Origin: Pseudoscleropodium purum
Lineage: Eukaryota > Streptophyta > Bryopsida > Hypnales > Brachytheciaceae
Assembly: GCA_963969395.1 (NCBI GenBank)
Contig: OZ017803.1
Span: 17,298,001-17,362,000 of the forward strand
Direction: 5' to 3'
Length of the DNA: 64,000 nucleotides
The translations under genes were made by a program, and so were the position numbers. Below are positions 1 through 12,750 of the stretch, piece after piece (positions within the stretch are counted from its first letter, which is position 1; every line of letters begins with the position of its first letter). The notes under the pieces were generated by a model. It made no database searches. It was not told the DNA's origin and saw only the letters and a list, made by a program, of their open reading frames with translations.

Positions 1-1617
1 TTAATATTTATTAAATAACTAACGAGCCATGGTAGCAACAAGTAGGTTGTTGGACATAACCGGTTGTTCACTTTTCAATCACAACCTTTGATCTTCATGA
101 TCCAAAGGTGTAGGAAGCAAGTTGGAAGGAAACAAGGTTATGAGTTGCAACTTGTGATGGTGATGAGTTGCCAATGGAATGGTGCCATAGTAAGTATTTC
201 AAAAACAACAACCGGTTATGATTGCAATTCAAGTTGGGACTTGACACGAAAAGGAGACACCCGAATCCAGCCGAAGAAGTCGAAGGACTGTTCCGGAGGA
301 GCTTTGACTAGAACCTGAATTTGCAGGTCTATTAGCAACTAACGGTTTCAGAAGTTTGCACACTACAAGAGAAAGGGTGCTTTTCAAGATGGGTGTTCAG
401 TATAAAATTATTGAAAGGCGTCCAGATTGCTGGAAGGTCATGAGGGGAGTGAGATTTCAATAAAGTGAGGCGCAATCATACATTAGGTGAGTATCTGATT
501 GCTAGATTCTTGCTCTTGAAGCTTGTATTACATATGTGCATTCTTCGTCTTTTTCTGCGAATATTATGTAAACGAGGCAATGGTGTTGCTCAGAGAACAT
601 AACTCCTAAAGATTAAAGTTTAGGGACACTGATTCTACTGAACAATAAGCAGGTGTCACTCGATCAGCACTCCGCCTCTTTGATTTTGCGTCATATTCTA
701 AATCATAAATTGTGAAGACTCAATTTACCACCATGTTATCAGTTGAACCAGATCACCACAATCCCGAAGCTCAGGAATATCACTAACAGCGACAAAATCA
801 TGTACTGAACTGTACAGTACAATACATGGCATAGCCTGCATTGGTATTTCTTCGTCTAACTGAACTTCACAATGAGAGCTCGAAGGCTAAGGCTCAGTCC
901 AATGGCATGACTTCATAAATCTCACTGAATGATTAAGGCAAAATATAACTATGAAACTGGTCAAATGAGATTAGAAACTACACAATGGGATGCATGTAGA
1001 TGCTCAGGTAACGGAGCAGATAAGATCTTTTGCACCTTTGAATTCCTCAACATAAAAATGTCAATTTGGGTCATCACATCCAACTTACTGATCATAAGGC
1101 TGTCACGCAAGAGAGCAATAGTATTACACGTTGATGCAACACAAATCTTCAAAAGATTTCACTCCAACATCGTCACCCGTGTGCTTCTAGCTCTAGCTTG
1201 AAGCCTCCGTCGTCTAAAGCCTATCCACACTAGAGTTCATGATACAATCCGTCAGAGAAGATCAAACGGGTAAAAAAATCAAGTCGATGGAGTTCTGCAA
1301 TGCAGCAGAAATTTATCATCCCACTAATCTTGCTCGATGTCTTCTACCACTAGATATACAAGATTGTATATGGGCAGGCATTGAACTATTCCTCCAAGTC
1401 ATTGACCAACGAAACCTTTGCAAATGTCAAATTTATACAGCATAGCTAATTTGAAAGAAGTACCAATGGCTCATAAGCTGTGTATTGATGAGGGTGCGCA
1501 AAGATGAGAGAGAACATTTTTGTTCAACTATGCGGATGATCTATGGAAGGGAATCGAGGAGGAGATTTTGATGAGCACCGTGCTTTTGGCAGCCTGGATC
1601 AAATGAGGATGAAATCC
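1..1617. other. 3' flank of the HET gene; no recognisable gene
   Basis: Only short open frames occur here (the longest is about 90 codons). None resembles a family I know or shows convincing exon borders. Base composition is intermediate between the HET gene and the AT-rich DNA to its right. Part of this stretch may be the 3' untranslated region of the HET gene, which ends at 1618 on the minus strand. Confidence 0.4.
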
Positions 1618-3696
1618 CTATGTTCCAATCCCGCTCTCATCGCCTGCCCCCCCCATCACCCCACGCATGCTGCACTCCCCCACCAGCGCATACTTTTGCC
1701 CCTCTTCCCCATCCTGCGCTTTGCCTTCTTCGGCTGGAACCCTCCTTAACACAAATGGCACGTCCGCCCCCAACAATATCACCACTATATCCCCTTCCAA
1801 CAGCGCGCCAGGCCCGATGCCGAAAAACTGCTTCGACGTGATGAAGAACTTGTGCTTGTTGCACACATACGCTGCAGAGTCGCGGTAGCGATGCCAACTG
1901 TCGTCCTCGCCCTCCAAGTCCTCCTCATCTGCCTCAAACTGCTCATTGTCTCCATTCTCATCCACGTCCTCGTCTTCCAACCTCTGGTGTCGATTACTTC
2001 TTGCCCTTTCGGTCCCCCAAAATAGTCGATTCCAGTAAGCATGGAAATCAGCCTCTAGGTTGAACTTATCAACTTCGCCCAAATTCTTATCCGAAACCCA
2101 CGCGGAGCGATAGGCGGCTATAACACTATTGCCATAGTGTGGCCAGCCGAGCTGAGGATAGCTCTTCGGGTCCGCCCTCGCAGCTCCACTCAAGAGCCAA
2201 ACTGCGGCGATGGGGCAAGATGTCCATAGGCGTTGGATGGCTTCAGAGTCAGGCGTCAACGGGGTGCTGGTAGTAGGGAGTGGGAGGTCGAAGTCACTGG
2301 CATGTAGGACGCGCGTGTGGTAGGGAATGGTGTCAAGCAGGAGGCCTCGGACGGTAAGGGTGAAGGGGGACGACGGGCTTGAGTTGAAGATGGCATCCTT
2401 GTTGGCAGAGGCGATGTGTTTGGAGGTGATGAGACCTAAGATCGGAATGTCGTGAAATTGGTCCCAACGTGGGACCCAAGTAGGGTATGACGAATTGGTG
2501 AGAGAGATGGATGTGGGGTCGTGTTGGACGACGGTCAGAATCTCGAGAGACAACGTGCGCCTGATGTGGTCGAGGGTGAAGGAGCGGTAGACTTCTTCAA
2601 CGGTGCTGCCATAGTCTGCCTCGAAGAGAGGTGCCTCGAGTTGCGATCCTGAGGATGAAAGGAATTTGCTCAAAGTCCGCACCATAAATTGTGTCCCATA
2701 GTCAGGCAGGAAATGGGTGACCAAATTTCGATATGGTTCAAAAATAGCCACATTCCCTAGCTCTGTAGATATGCTTATGGTTCGAGAGAGAGGATGGGAG
2801 AGTAGTGCAAAGATCTTATCCCATGGATCCGTCGCCTCACACCGCCTTGCCTTGTCTAGAACATGGAAAAATGTGGACGTGGGTATGAAGGGCGAGAAGG
2901 TGGTAAAAATATGGCATACTTTGTTCACCTCCGCTGCAAGGCCAAGCCGTTCCATGATTGCTCTACAATGCCGCATCAGGAACAAGCCGATTATTCCGAT
3001 GGGATGCCACTCTGAAACAACACCGCCCAACATCAAGATGGTGCACGAAGCAAACCCGACCTCTTGCAGAACCCATGTGCGGGAGAACCATGGCAGACCA
3101 AAGAACCACTTCAGACGGGCTAGTTCCTCTTCGCTCGGGCTCACGAACACAGAAGGAAGAGCTAATAGAGACTGTCTCCCATCACCAAGGACCCAATGGA
3201 GGTCCCCAGTGTCCTCATCGACGTGCCTAAATGTTCCACCCGAGTTGTACACCTTTGCCAGGCACTCAAACAGTGCCATTATATCCTGGAATACAAGCTT
3301 AGCGTAGCCTTTTTCATCAAGTCCAAGCCATATGGTTACCCCGAACGCTTTCTTGTATATATCAGCCATCACCTTCACCTACTGGTTCCGCTCCGGAATG
3401 TTCTTCTGGTCTATGCACAAAGCATCAGCCCAAGCGTAGGTCGACAACCCTCGCAAATTCTCAAGCGCAACCCGGAGATTCAATGGCACTTGTACAGTCT
3501 TCCCATCACAGAGTATAGGCACTTTTTGATTGCCCCACACATAAGACAGCGCGACATACTGTGGCGGATCTGAAATGTCCACAACTACAAGACTACAAGA
3601 GACCTCTAACGGCCCAGCACCGAAATGAAGCCGTAGGAGTCGTATCGAGGTTGGTTGAGAGAGTGGTTGGTACTGATACTGCTTTATGTTTTCCAT
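1618..3696 (-). pseudogene. HET-domain (heterokaryon incompatibility) protein gene with an in-frame TAG
   Basis: In fungi, HET-domain proteins trigger cell death when incompatible hyphae fuse. Reading from the ATG at 3696 gives 693 codons with no intron. The HET blocks appear in order: YVALSYVWG, then ALCIDQKNIPERN, then WLGLDEKG, then WFGLPWFSRTWVLQE. The C-terminus also has the usual fungal end block (GIGPGALLEGD, VPFVLRR, YALVGECSMRGVM), preceded by an acidic linker. Codon 106 (3379-3381) is TAG and sits inside the second HET block, just before VKVMADIYKKA. The frame continues unchanged on both sides, so a single C-to-T change in an ancestral CAG would explain it. Base composition is richer in GC than the DNA to its right. 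An upstream extension to 3768 would need a GTG start. The family call is very secure. Whether the gene is dead, read through, or spliced around the stop cannot be told from sequence. Confidence 0.88.
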
Positions 3697-3794
3697 AACA
3701 GTTGGAAAGCTATTGAATAACAACTTACAATGGATCGGAATGGAAGACGGATTAGAATGGCGGGTCACTCAATCACTTGAAAACTGAACCTATC

Positions 3795-3998
3795 GATCTG
3801 ACGAATGCAAAGTCTGGAGGATTCGATCACACACTTCCCTACCGTAATATTGTCTCCGTATTGATCTGACGAATGCAAAGTCCGCAGGCCTAGATCACAC
3901 ACTTCCCCACCGTAATACTATCTCCGTATCGATCTGACGAATGCAAAGTCCGAAGGACTGGATCATACACTTCCCCACCGTAACACTACTCCAAAGCA
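3795..3998. repeat. Three-copy 68-bp tandem repeat upstream of the HET gene
   Basis: The motif GATCTGACGAATGCAAAG begins at 3795, 3863 and 3931, a period of exactly 68 bp. Each unit also contains GATCA(C/T)ACACTTCCC and ACCGTAA. The third copy decays after about 3990. The array starts 99 bp upstream of the HET gene's ATG, so it lies in the promoter or 5' UTR. Confidence 0.9.
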
Positions 3999-6900
3999 TG
4001 ACTTTCGAGGCAAATGGGAAATTTGGAACCCAAATGGGTTGGTGGTGCGCCTGCACAAAAGTCGCCTTTGGTACCCAACCTAGAAGATCATTATGGCCTA
4101 CCGATTTAAAAAAATATCTATGACATGTTTGAAGAGATTTGACCGATTATTCCTACGCGGTTTTTGGAATGAACCTCAGTATATTGCACTGGCTTGAGTA
4201 GCTTCCAAGTTAAGGTAGGAAAAAAGTCAGGGTGTGAGAGGAGGAAAAAACCATTGAGCCGTTCTAAGTTAGTTAGGTAAGAGGTCCATAAACCAACCGT
4301 TTAAGAGCTGGAACTGATTTTTGGGGAGGTGAAACTTCCTCAAATATTTTTTAGTAAATTTTTATTGAAAGACAAGTGTAATTTGCATCTAACCCAAGTC
4401 GTTTCATATTTTTTGGAGCTTTGTAGAATCAGTTATGAAATTCTGAAACTGAAGTGACATAGGACTCTAAATCTCTAATAACATATTCTGAAATGTACAC
4501 TTTTTGTACATGGCTGAAGGCTACAAAAAGTAACATGTACATGAAATGTACATTTAAGGAGGTGGACGCTTCTTGAGCCTGTACGCTTTTAGAACTTCCT
4601 ACCTACACTACCACTAACAATAAATGCAAACGTCAACATTGGCATGTAGTATGACAAAATTTGAACAGGAGAGGAATGCCATGGACACCTCCAATAAGGA
4701 AGTTTGCTCTTACAACAACTACCTTTAACCCTTGAACGCCAAAGGGGTGACCCTTGAAATCATCCTTTTCTATTACCGTGTGAATCACTAGCCTCCAAAT
4801 TGCAAAGTAGTCATTGCAAGTCAAACTATTGTAGAAGATCTTCCCTTTCCAAAACCAATTTTGAGGATGAATAGTTATACTTCTAACCTATGCAGTTTGA
4901 TTCCCAGAATTCAAATTTCACAAGGTGGTCAATAAGAAGTTGATGCATTTTGATGCATTTTGGACTCCCAGAGATGAAGATTTGGAGTTGTGTTTGCAAG
5001 TGAACTGGTAACTGCTTGTGACCAGTAATCCTGAGTCGCTACTGCCGGTAGTTGTGGACTTCCAGTAGCAGCTGAAGTGCGTCAACTTAAAGAAGAAAAT
5101 TCCTATCGGTACATGGGGATAAATTAAGACGGACAAGACCTAAAAGCATCCTCCTCTTTAAATGTACACTATTGGTGCATTGAAGAAAGCAAAATTTACC
5201 TTTGCATTAGAGTTAATTGTAAAATTTGTCTTGTGTTTGTAAATGGGTGTTAAGAGGAAGGTTTAACTATTATAGTACAAAAAGAAATACAACACCAAAC
5301 TCCATCATATCTCAATTTTTAGCTAATACTTCAAAGAATTTTATCTAGTATTTTTCTCATACTCCAACTCTTAGTCTTGCATTGCACATACTTTATGATT
5401 AAATTCTGTTACAGAATGCTTTTGAAGCCAGGTTGTTTTAAAAGTAAACTACTTTGGAACATGGTTTGAAGGACATTTCATGTTGTGATGAAGGCATGGA
5501 CATGTCAATTGTAGTCGATAGATGCTTGATCAAAGACTAAAATTTTCAAAAGGCTTCTAGAACCAATGGATAGATTGGTGTGCTTTGTAGTTTGTCTATT
5601 GCCAAGAACATTTGTCAATTGCGTTGGATTATGAATCTACACGTTAATCTTTGAACATTGCAATATTGGAAATGGAACATAGACATTCTCCTTAACTATT
5701 CACAACAAACATTTTATATAAAAAAAAATAAACTTAGCTTAGAATAGCAAAAACAACAAACCTTGCTAGAAATGCCTTCACTCTCAACAAACGCACCAAA
5801 TATATCAATCCAAAATCCTCTATTTTTTCCTTTCAACCAATAAGGATTTAGATTGCATATATAGGCTTTAGAGTGGAAGGCTAACAATATAGGTATGCCA
5901 CATTTAACTATTTTGGACTATTCAATGAATTATGGACTATACATCAATAAATCTCCTGATGTTAACATCGAGAGATCTCCCAATGATTGTATAGATCTCC
6001 AAACGTTTTGGATTATCTCCTAATGAACATTTTTTTTCTTCATAGTCACTATTATTAATTGTGGACTTTCAAAAGTCCAAAAGTAGTTAAACGTAACATA
6101 CATGTATTAGTGATAAAAGAAGAGAGGCAAAAATTAATTTTTTATTTTATATTATCATTTTTTCAGTTTATAAATAAGTACAATTGCCAATTGTAATGCC
6201 TTCCAAGAAAAAATTGATGTATTAAACTTCCATCAATACTTTTAGAATCTGAAAATTTTCATCTATTAAAGAAGTTTTCATCCACTAGTTTTCATATATT
6301 ATGCTATGCACTTCAAAAGTCACAAGCTTTTGGTATTCTATAATAGCTAACTTTGCCGCACTCAACAAAGTATAAATCCTACTTATAAAATTTAAACTAG
6401 ACAAATCTTAGCTTTTTTTAAAAGCTATTAATATGGAAAAATCATTCAAAAAGTTTCAACATTTAACAGAAAGTACTTTGAAAACTATAGGCTCAAAAAA
6501 ACAAGGTAGATGAAAGGGGTAATATTCTTTTAAACTATCAAGTATAGAAATTTAGGAGGTAACTACAAGGTTGATGATAGAAGAGAATGAGAATGTTGAC
6601 AATGTAGAAGACCAAATTGTTGAGATGTTTCTCTACTTGTCTCTTTTAAATGTTGCAAGTTCCATTTAGTCTACCTCAACAAGCTCTTTCAAGGTTGACT
6701 TCAACCTCTTGCATCTTGACTTTGGCATTAATTTCACCACTTACTTCTTACATTTTACACCTCTTATACTTAACATTTTACACTTCTCACACCCTTTTAC
6801 ATGTTTCACTTGACCTTATACACCTTACATCTTATATCTTACATCCTATGCACTTTATACACTTTTAATTACTTGATCAAATCTAAGCCTTATAATTAAA

Positions 6901-9059
6901 ATATTAAACCTTACCTACACTTAAAAAGACCTTTCACTATAATTTGCCTTATTTTTGTACCCAAAAGCCTTTAACGAAGAGATCATCTACAAATAAATCA
7001 TTTCTAAAGAAATTTTACCTAACCAAGTGGTACACATTTGCTTAATTCTAAAGGGTGGAGGGTGATTTGGAAGTAGAAAAGTCTAAAACAGCCAATTTTT
7101 GATGTATTGCCAAAAATCTAGAGTTAAATTATTTTTTCTTGAATTCCAACCATACAAAATTTTGTGTATTAAAAAAATAAAGTAATGTGTGGAAAAAGTT
7201 TAGATTGTTTGACTTGTGGATTGATAGATTATAATGTTTGAAATGGGTAAAAAAACTTTTTTTCATTCCTATCAAATAGGGTGAGCAAACTTTGAGCCCT
7301 CTTGAAGTATAATTTTTGGTCTACACAAGAATTCCAATTCTCACCATTCATAAGTAAATTGGCAATACACTTGTCATTTTTTTATGCTTTCTTGTGCAAC
7401 ATATGCAAATTCTCTTCTTATTGCAATCCAAATAGTAAAAAGTTAGAGGTAATGTTTCATGTATGTGAGGATAATTCCAAGAACTTTGATTTCACAAATC
7501 ACCACATAATAGGGCTTGAAATTAGAAAAAAATGTTTTTTTCTTGAAACTACTCAAGAAGTTGCCTTGATATGGCTAATAAAGTATGACTCGTCTTAGAA
7601 TGTGATTGGAAAATTGAATTTTTTTAATTATTGGACAATTGCATGCCATATTAAATTAGTTATATACATGCCAAATTTCAAAAGTTGATGAGGATTTCTA
7701 TAAAAGATGCCCTAAATTTGCCCAATCTGCCTAGGCAACCAAAACAATTCAAGATAGTATAATTTTGGCTTCAAGAACCAAACCAAAGAAAAAATTTCAT
7801 TTCCACTAACGCAATACATGTTCACATGTTGTGACAAAATTTTGACACATGGGACCAAAGTTGACTTTGTAAGCACCTATTTGGATTTTCAATTTTCAAT
7901 TGTTCATTCCACAAACAACTAGGCTTTAGGGGTTTGAAATGGAACTTTAAGCACTTTTTCAGATTTTCAGAGCCATTACTTTGCAAAAACATATGAATAA
8001 AAAATTGTGTATGTGTTGTTTAAAATTGGAATCACATGTCTTCTATAAGCCATTAATATTTCAAGAGATGTTAATGAAATTGGGAAGACATCCACTGTGA
8101 TTTGGAATAAAAATAATGGAAAATCATATAGAATACCAAATACAACTAAAAACTTTGCAAATATCTCCAAAGGTGTATATTACAATAAAAAACATCTTCT
8201 GCAGATTTTCTTACCATGGCATTCTAAAATTCAGTAATCAATATTTCTTGGTAAAATAATAATTGGGACAAAGTTCAAATAACAAGAACATAGTCAAAAT
8301 TAAGAATTTCTTTTAAAACTTTCAGTATTGAGATTGTAGATTGCACTCAAGTAATGAGCTCTACTTCTTTGGTTGGATTCCAATTTTTTAAAGGTCATTT
8401 TCATGACTACAATACAAATATTAAAAAAAACATAAGCTGCCAAAATACAGTACATGGTAAGAAAACATATTTGAGCTTTTCCTTACATAAGAAGGTCAAA
8501 ACATGTCTCACATTAGAGGAGATTCGAGGGGGCTAGAGGGCCCTTTCAAGCTTGTTCTCTTTGACGTTGGTTCTTTAGCTAGATCAAGAATAGCTGTTGT
8601 CAGTTTGGTTTTGGGGAGGGAAATTTTTTTTGAAAAAGACTTCTTTTTTTTGGAAAAATTTTAATTCTTTTAAATTTTTTTCTAATAACGTGGCAATCGC
8701 CATACCACATCAAGTAGCAGTTGCAAGCTACTACAAGGCTGTTCCCCCACTATTGGCTGCCCAGGGAACTTATACACCTCTAATGTAGTTGAAAATCTTC
8801 TAATGTGCTAGAAAAAATCAACGACCTTCAATCTAAATGATTTCAAACAATTCTTTCAAAATGATGAAGATAATGAATTTTATTTTTTATCTTCTAAGAT
8901 TCCTTCTAATATATGAATATTTCACATGTGATGAAATCATGTTTAAACAAATATAAATATTTCTTTTACCTCTAAAGTCTGATGGTCCTTTTAGGGGACA
9001 AAAATGGCTTTGGGGCAATCTTCCATAGCCTTATTTTTCATCACCATTTTTTGAAACTT
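3999..9059. other. AT-rich intergenic DNA without a recognisable gene
   Basis: Open frames are short and low-complexity. A stretch near 6690-6870 is a degenerate run of TTACAC- and CTTATA-like words, which explains the 72-codon frame there. Around 4490-4560 GTACATTT and its complement recur. No exon-like segment with family resemblance was found on either strand. Confidence 0.5.
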
Positions 9060-9480
9060 TTTGTGAAGATAGAAAACCACATTAGCTTTTAATATTATAG
9101 TTTTTATTTCAATTCATGTTTGGGAGCAAAAGTTGTAGCACAAAAGCCCTTTTCTTAGGTGCAGCAAGTGGAAACCCTTTACAAACAACATTTTTTTTAT
9201 TTCAAACTTTTTTCCTCACAGATCGTAATTTAATCTACATGAAAAGATTTGATTTATTCTTGATTTGTATTTGTTTTGTGAAAGTTATGGACAATCTTCT
9301 ATTTGAGGCAATTATAGCATCTTCTTGAAAAATAACTTATAGAAAAATAACTTCTAAACTCAATTTTTACAAATTATTAAACAAGATTTTTCTATGGGTT
9401 AATATTTCTTGCTAGAGCAATCTTACCAATAAGATTAGTGTGTCCCAATTCCATCTTAGAGCTATTAAGAATTTAGATTT
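9060..9480 (+). repeat. Degenerate dispersed repeat, related to 54040-54440
   Basis: This stretch aligns by eye with 54040-54440. Shared words include CATTAGCTTT, TTTATTTCAATT, AAAATAACTTATAG and CAATTCCATCTTAGAGCT, in the same order and strand. Both copies are full of stops in all frames. An old retroelement remnant is possible, but I cannot assign a class. Confidence 0.5.
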
Positions 9481-9709
9481 TAAACGTTCAATCTTGAATG
9501 ATCTACTTAATAATTTTTTCATTAGTGAAAATTAGGTGTTCTTCTTTTGACTCCTAATGTTTGATGACTATGTTTTCACTAAAAACGCTCCAAAACTACC
9601 ATTTCTTATACAAGTTTCAAAATTTAGAAAAAAAAACATTTTTGGACACATGTAACCGTAGGATCTTGTAGTACATTAGTTTAACAAGATGTGGTAAAAA
9701 CTTCAGAAA

Positions 9710-10500
9710 TTTCCATGTAGATTGCAAGATATTAGCATTTGAAGTGACAAAAATCATTTTTTAGTCCTTGTGAAAACCCGGACAACTGAACTTCACAAGG
9801 TCACATTTGTATGAAAAAATGTTCAAAATGATTTCAACTCTTTGGATTCATTCTTCAAGGCATGTTGGCTACATGTTTGAAAATTTTTAGATCATTTGAA
9901 ATTGTACAACATATAGGGAAAAAATAGTAAGTAGAAAGATGTAGAGAATGGTTAAAAATTATTAATTATTAAATAATTTATTTATGGAATTGAAAAATAC
10001 CAATCCCAATGTTTGTAATGTTGTAATAAAAATCTTCACCTAATGTTTTTATTTTTTCCAAAAGTATTGAAAATTGAGTTCAATAAAAGACTTCAAAGTT
10101 TATTTTTGGGTAGAGAATCCATAACTGCCTACAAACTAAAACACCTCATAACATTTGACTCATTAATCAAAATAGAATGATTCAAAGCTTTTAATGTATA
10201 TATAAATCTAGAAAGCCAATTCCAAATTTGAATTTTTGAATAAAATGATTTTTTTAGATCTACCTAGATTGCCTGAGTTGAGAAACAAACTACATATTAG
10301 GTTATAACTTTTGATTCATAGTTCCAAAATGACCTAGAATTTAGTGCACATGAAAGATATTCCTTATCTACACCTTCTATTAAAATTTGGGCCAAAAACA
10401 TGGAAATCTCTAGCCACACGCACTAGCCCAAAATTTCTATATTGCCAAAAAACGCAATTTGGTCCTTTAGGGGTTAAAAAAATCTAGACCCTCAATTCAA
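9710..10500 (+). repeat. Dispersed repeat, diverged copy of 15052-15845
   Basis: It shares an ordered series of words with 15052-15845 over about 790 bp: GATTGCAAGATATTAGCATTT, AAGGTCACATTTG, TTTGGATTCATT, GAATTGTACAACATATA in near form, AAGACTTCAAAGTTTATTTT and TTGGTCCTTTAGG. The copies are clearly diverged and have no coding potential. The second copy lies in the spacer of the large inverted repeat. Confidence 0.7.
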
Positions 10501-11725
10501 TTCTTCAGTTTAAAAAAATTAGAAATTCAAAATTAAATTTGCAAAATTTTTATGTTAACATGATTGATAACCAAAAAAATTACTTAGTAGAGCAAGGTGT
10601 AGAAAAACTTCTTTTTTTCACTTTAAATTCAAATATCTTGCAATACTTGCAATCAAAGTTTTTAGGATCTCTTCCACATGTTTATATACTACTTTCGTGC
10701 AAAATCCTACAATTAAATATGCAAAACAAAAATTAAAAAAATAAAGTTTCATGCACTTTGCAATAGAAATGGAAGTTTTGAGTGTTTTTTGATGGAAATT
10801 AGGCCTTGGAGCTTTACAATTTAATATGCTAAATAAATTAAATGTTTGTTTTTGCCTTGTAGATTTTAATCTTTTTTTTATACTTTCGTCTTATCTACAT
10901 GTTGAATAATGTGTTTTGTTGCTCTTTTGCAAAAAAATTTGACACTTTTTTGTCATTGGACACAAAATGAAATCATATGTCTTATATAGGTTATACAAAG
11001 TTTCAAACTTTTGTGGCTCTTTTAAAGAAAAGTAGAGAAAAACATAAATTAATACCAAAATTAGCTTAAAAAATTTAAATATTTTTCATAGATGTATTTC
11101 ATATTGTAGAATATCTAGGGTAAACATATTTATTGTGTCTTTCTATAATTGAAAAATAAGAAATTGAGGTTATAGGACCCAATTTCAAATTACAAAAAAA
11201 TTCCAATTTTTCAATTTTCAAGTTGGAGTAGAAACCACACTAACTTCATTAACTTTTTTTATCTCTACCTATCAAGACAACTATAGAAATGCAATGCAAT
11301 CTTGGTTCAAACTTGCAAAAATTCTATTGGCAAATGAGATAAACTTGCCTTATAAAAAAAGAATTACTTTGTAAAGACCTGCTATTTTCCAAATTTCTTT
11401 CTTTATGTTTGGTAGAATGTGACATGTAAATATTTGGAAGAAGTAACATTCTAAGAATATCATTAAAGAATTTTAGAATAAGCATCAAATAAGTAATTAT
11501 GCCAAAGATCATATAAAAGAAACATACAAAAGTTTCACTTTTTTAGAGAGGTAAAGAAAATTGAAATTGGCCAATTGTTTTGTTAGTTATATCTAATTTC
11601 AAAAGAATCATTTTCAATGTTCTAATTTCTATAGAGATAAAGAAACTAGAAGTTGCCATAATATGCTACATAATGATCCATAGATTGAACATCTTCTTGT
11701 GTGTAAAAGTCAAAATGTACCACAC
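10501..11725. other. AT-rich intergenic DNA; nothing recognised
   Basis: There are only short, low-complexity open frames and no family resemblance. This stretch runs up to the outer edge of the left arm of the inverted repeat. Confidence 0.5.
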
Positions 11726-12646
11726 CAAGACTCTACAAAATTGATAACCAAGCAATTGAGGTTCGAGCAAAGAATTCCCTAATAAAACAATAGGTAAAAG
11801 ATTGAAAAGCGTGCAAATGTGATAAAAACATGTTTTACAAACTTACAAGCTCAATTACTTAAAAAGTGGTTGTGGCTCAACAAGGAAGACAATGTCAACA
11901 AGGCGTAGAATGAGTGTTGGAACAAGTTTTTATGGTTTGAACCAAAACTTCACAAACAAAAAGGTAGAAGATTTTATAGTCTTCAAACCTAACACTACAT
12001 ATTTACAAGTTTATTTATTTTGAAGTTAGTGGTGGCTTTTAAAATTAGAAAAAGTCTGCTAGGAGATATAGAGTGAGTGCTAGAGGTTAAAACAAAGAAA
12101 AGTAATAAAACAAGAAGTTTGCAAATTCCATAATACTTATTTTTCCAATTTGTAAATCTTTGAATTCCAACTTGATTCATTCTTGATTCAAAGAACTATA
12201 TGTTTAGGAGTTACATTTCCTTGAATTTTAGAATTCTTCTAAATTGGCTAGCTACTAGTCTTTGATCAAGAAGTCAAAATAGTGAAAAATGTCCTTACTA
12301 ACGAGACGTATGTTCCCACAAGAGCGAGGCTTTGAAGTTTGTGTTTGGTGCTCGAGGCATGGGGCATAGTGAAGGGGACTTGCAACCGTCCATCTTTCCA
12401 ACGAGGCATTCTTCTTCTCAAGCAATAAATAGGACCATTTGCAACACCTTTGGTCACAATTCCTTGCTTCCACAATGAGATTGTGAGTTCTCCCATCAAC
12501 ATGTGAAAAAGAGTGTGAGTGTGTGACCCTTTGGAAGAAGTGTCAAAGGTGCAAGTATTTAGTGTGTATGGGTTTGGGGTAGTTCAATTAAAGTAAGACT
12601 TGAGGAGTGTTGAAAGACTAAGGTACTAGTCATTCAAGGCCACGCC

Positions 12647-12652
12647 TATAAG
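12647..12652 (+). promoter_or_regulatory. Possible TATA element of the left RING gene
   Basis: TATAAG lies about 100 bp upstream of the ATG at 12751 and is preceded by a short GC-rich word. The spacing suits a plant core promoter. In AT-rich DNA such matches are frequent, so this is tentative. The mirror copy is at 17178-17183. Confidence 0.3.
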
Positions 12653-12750
12653 TATTCCAATTTTTGACACTCATTGCAAGTTTGCACCAAAAGTGGGCTT
12701 GTAGTGTCCATTGAATAATTAATTTTAGGTCCGTTGAGAGATTGACACAC

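Noticed and set aside
2717..3307. 196-codon frame on the plus strand
   Set aside because: It is antisense to the HET-domain frame, has no family resemblance and is explained by the higher GC of that gene.
3379..3768. HET N-terminal frame as a separate small gene
   Set aside because: It is in the same frame as the downstream part and is separated from it only by TAG. The first 24 codons begin with GTG; the ATG at 3696 is the likely start.
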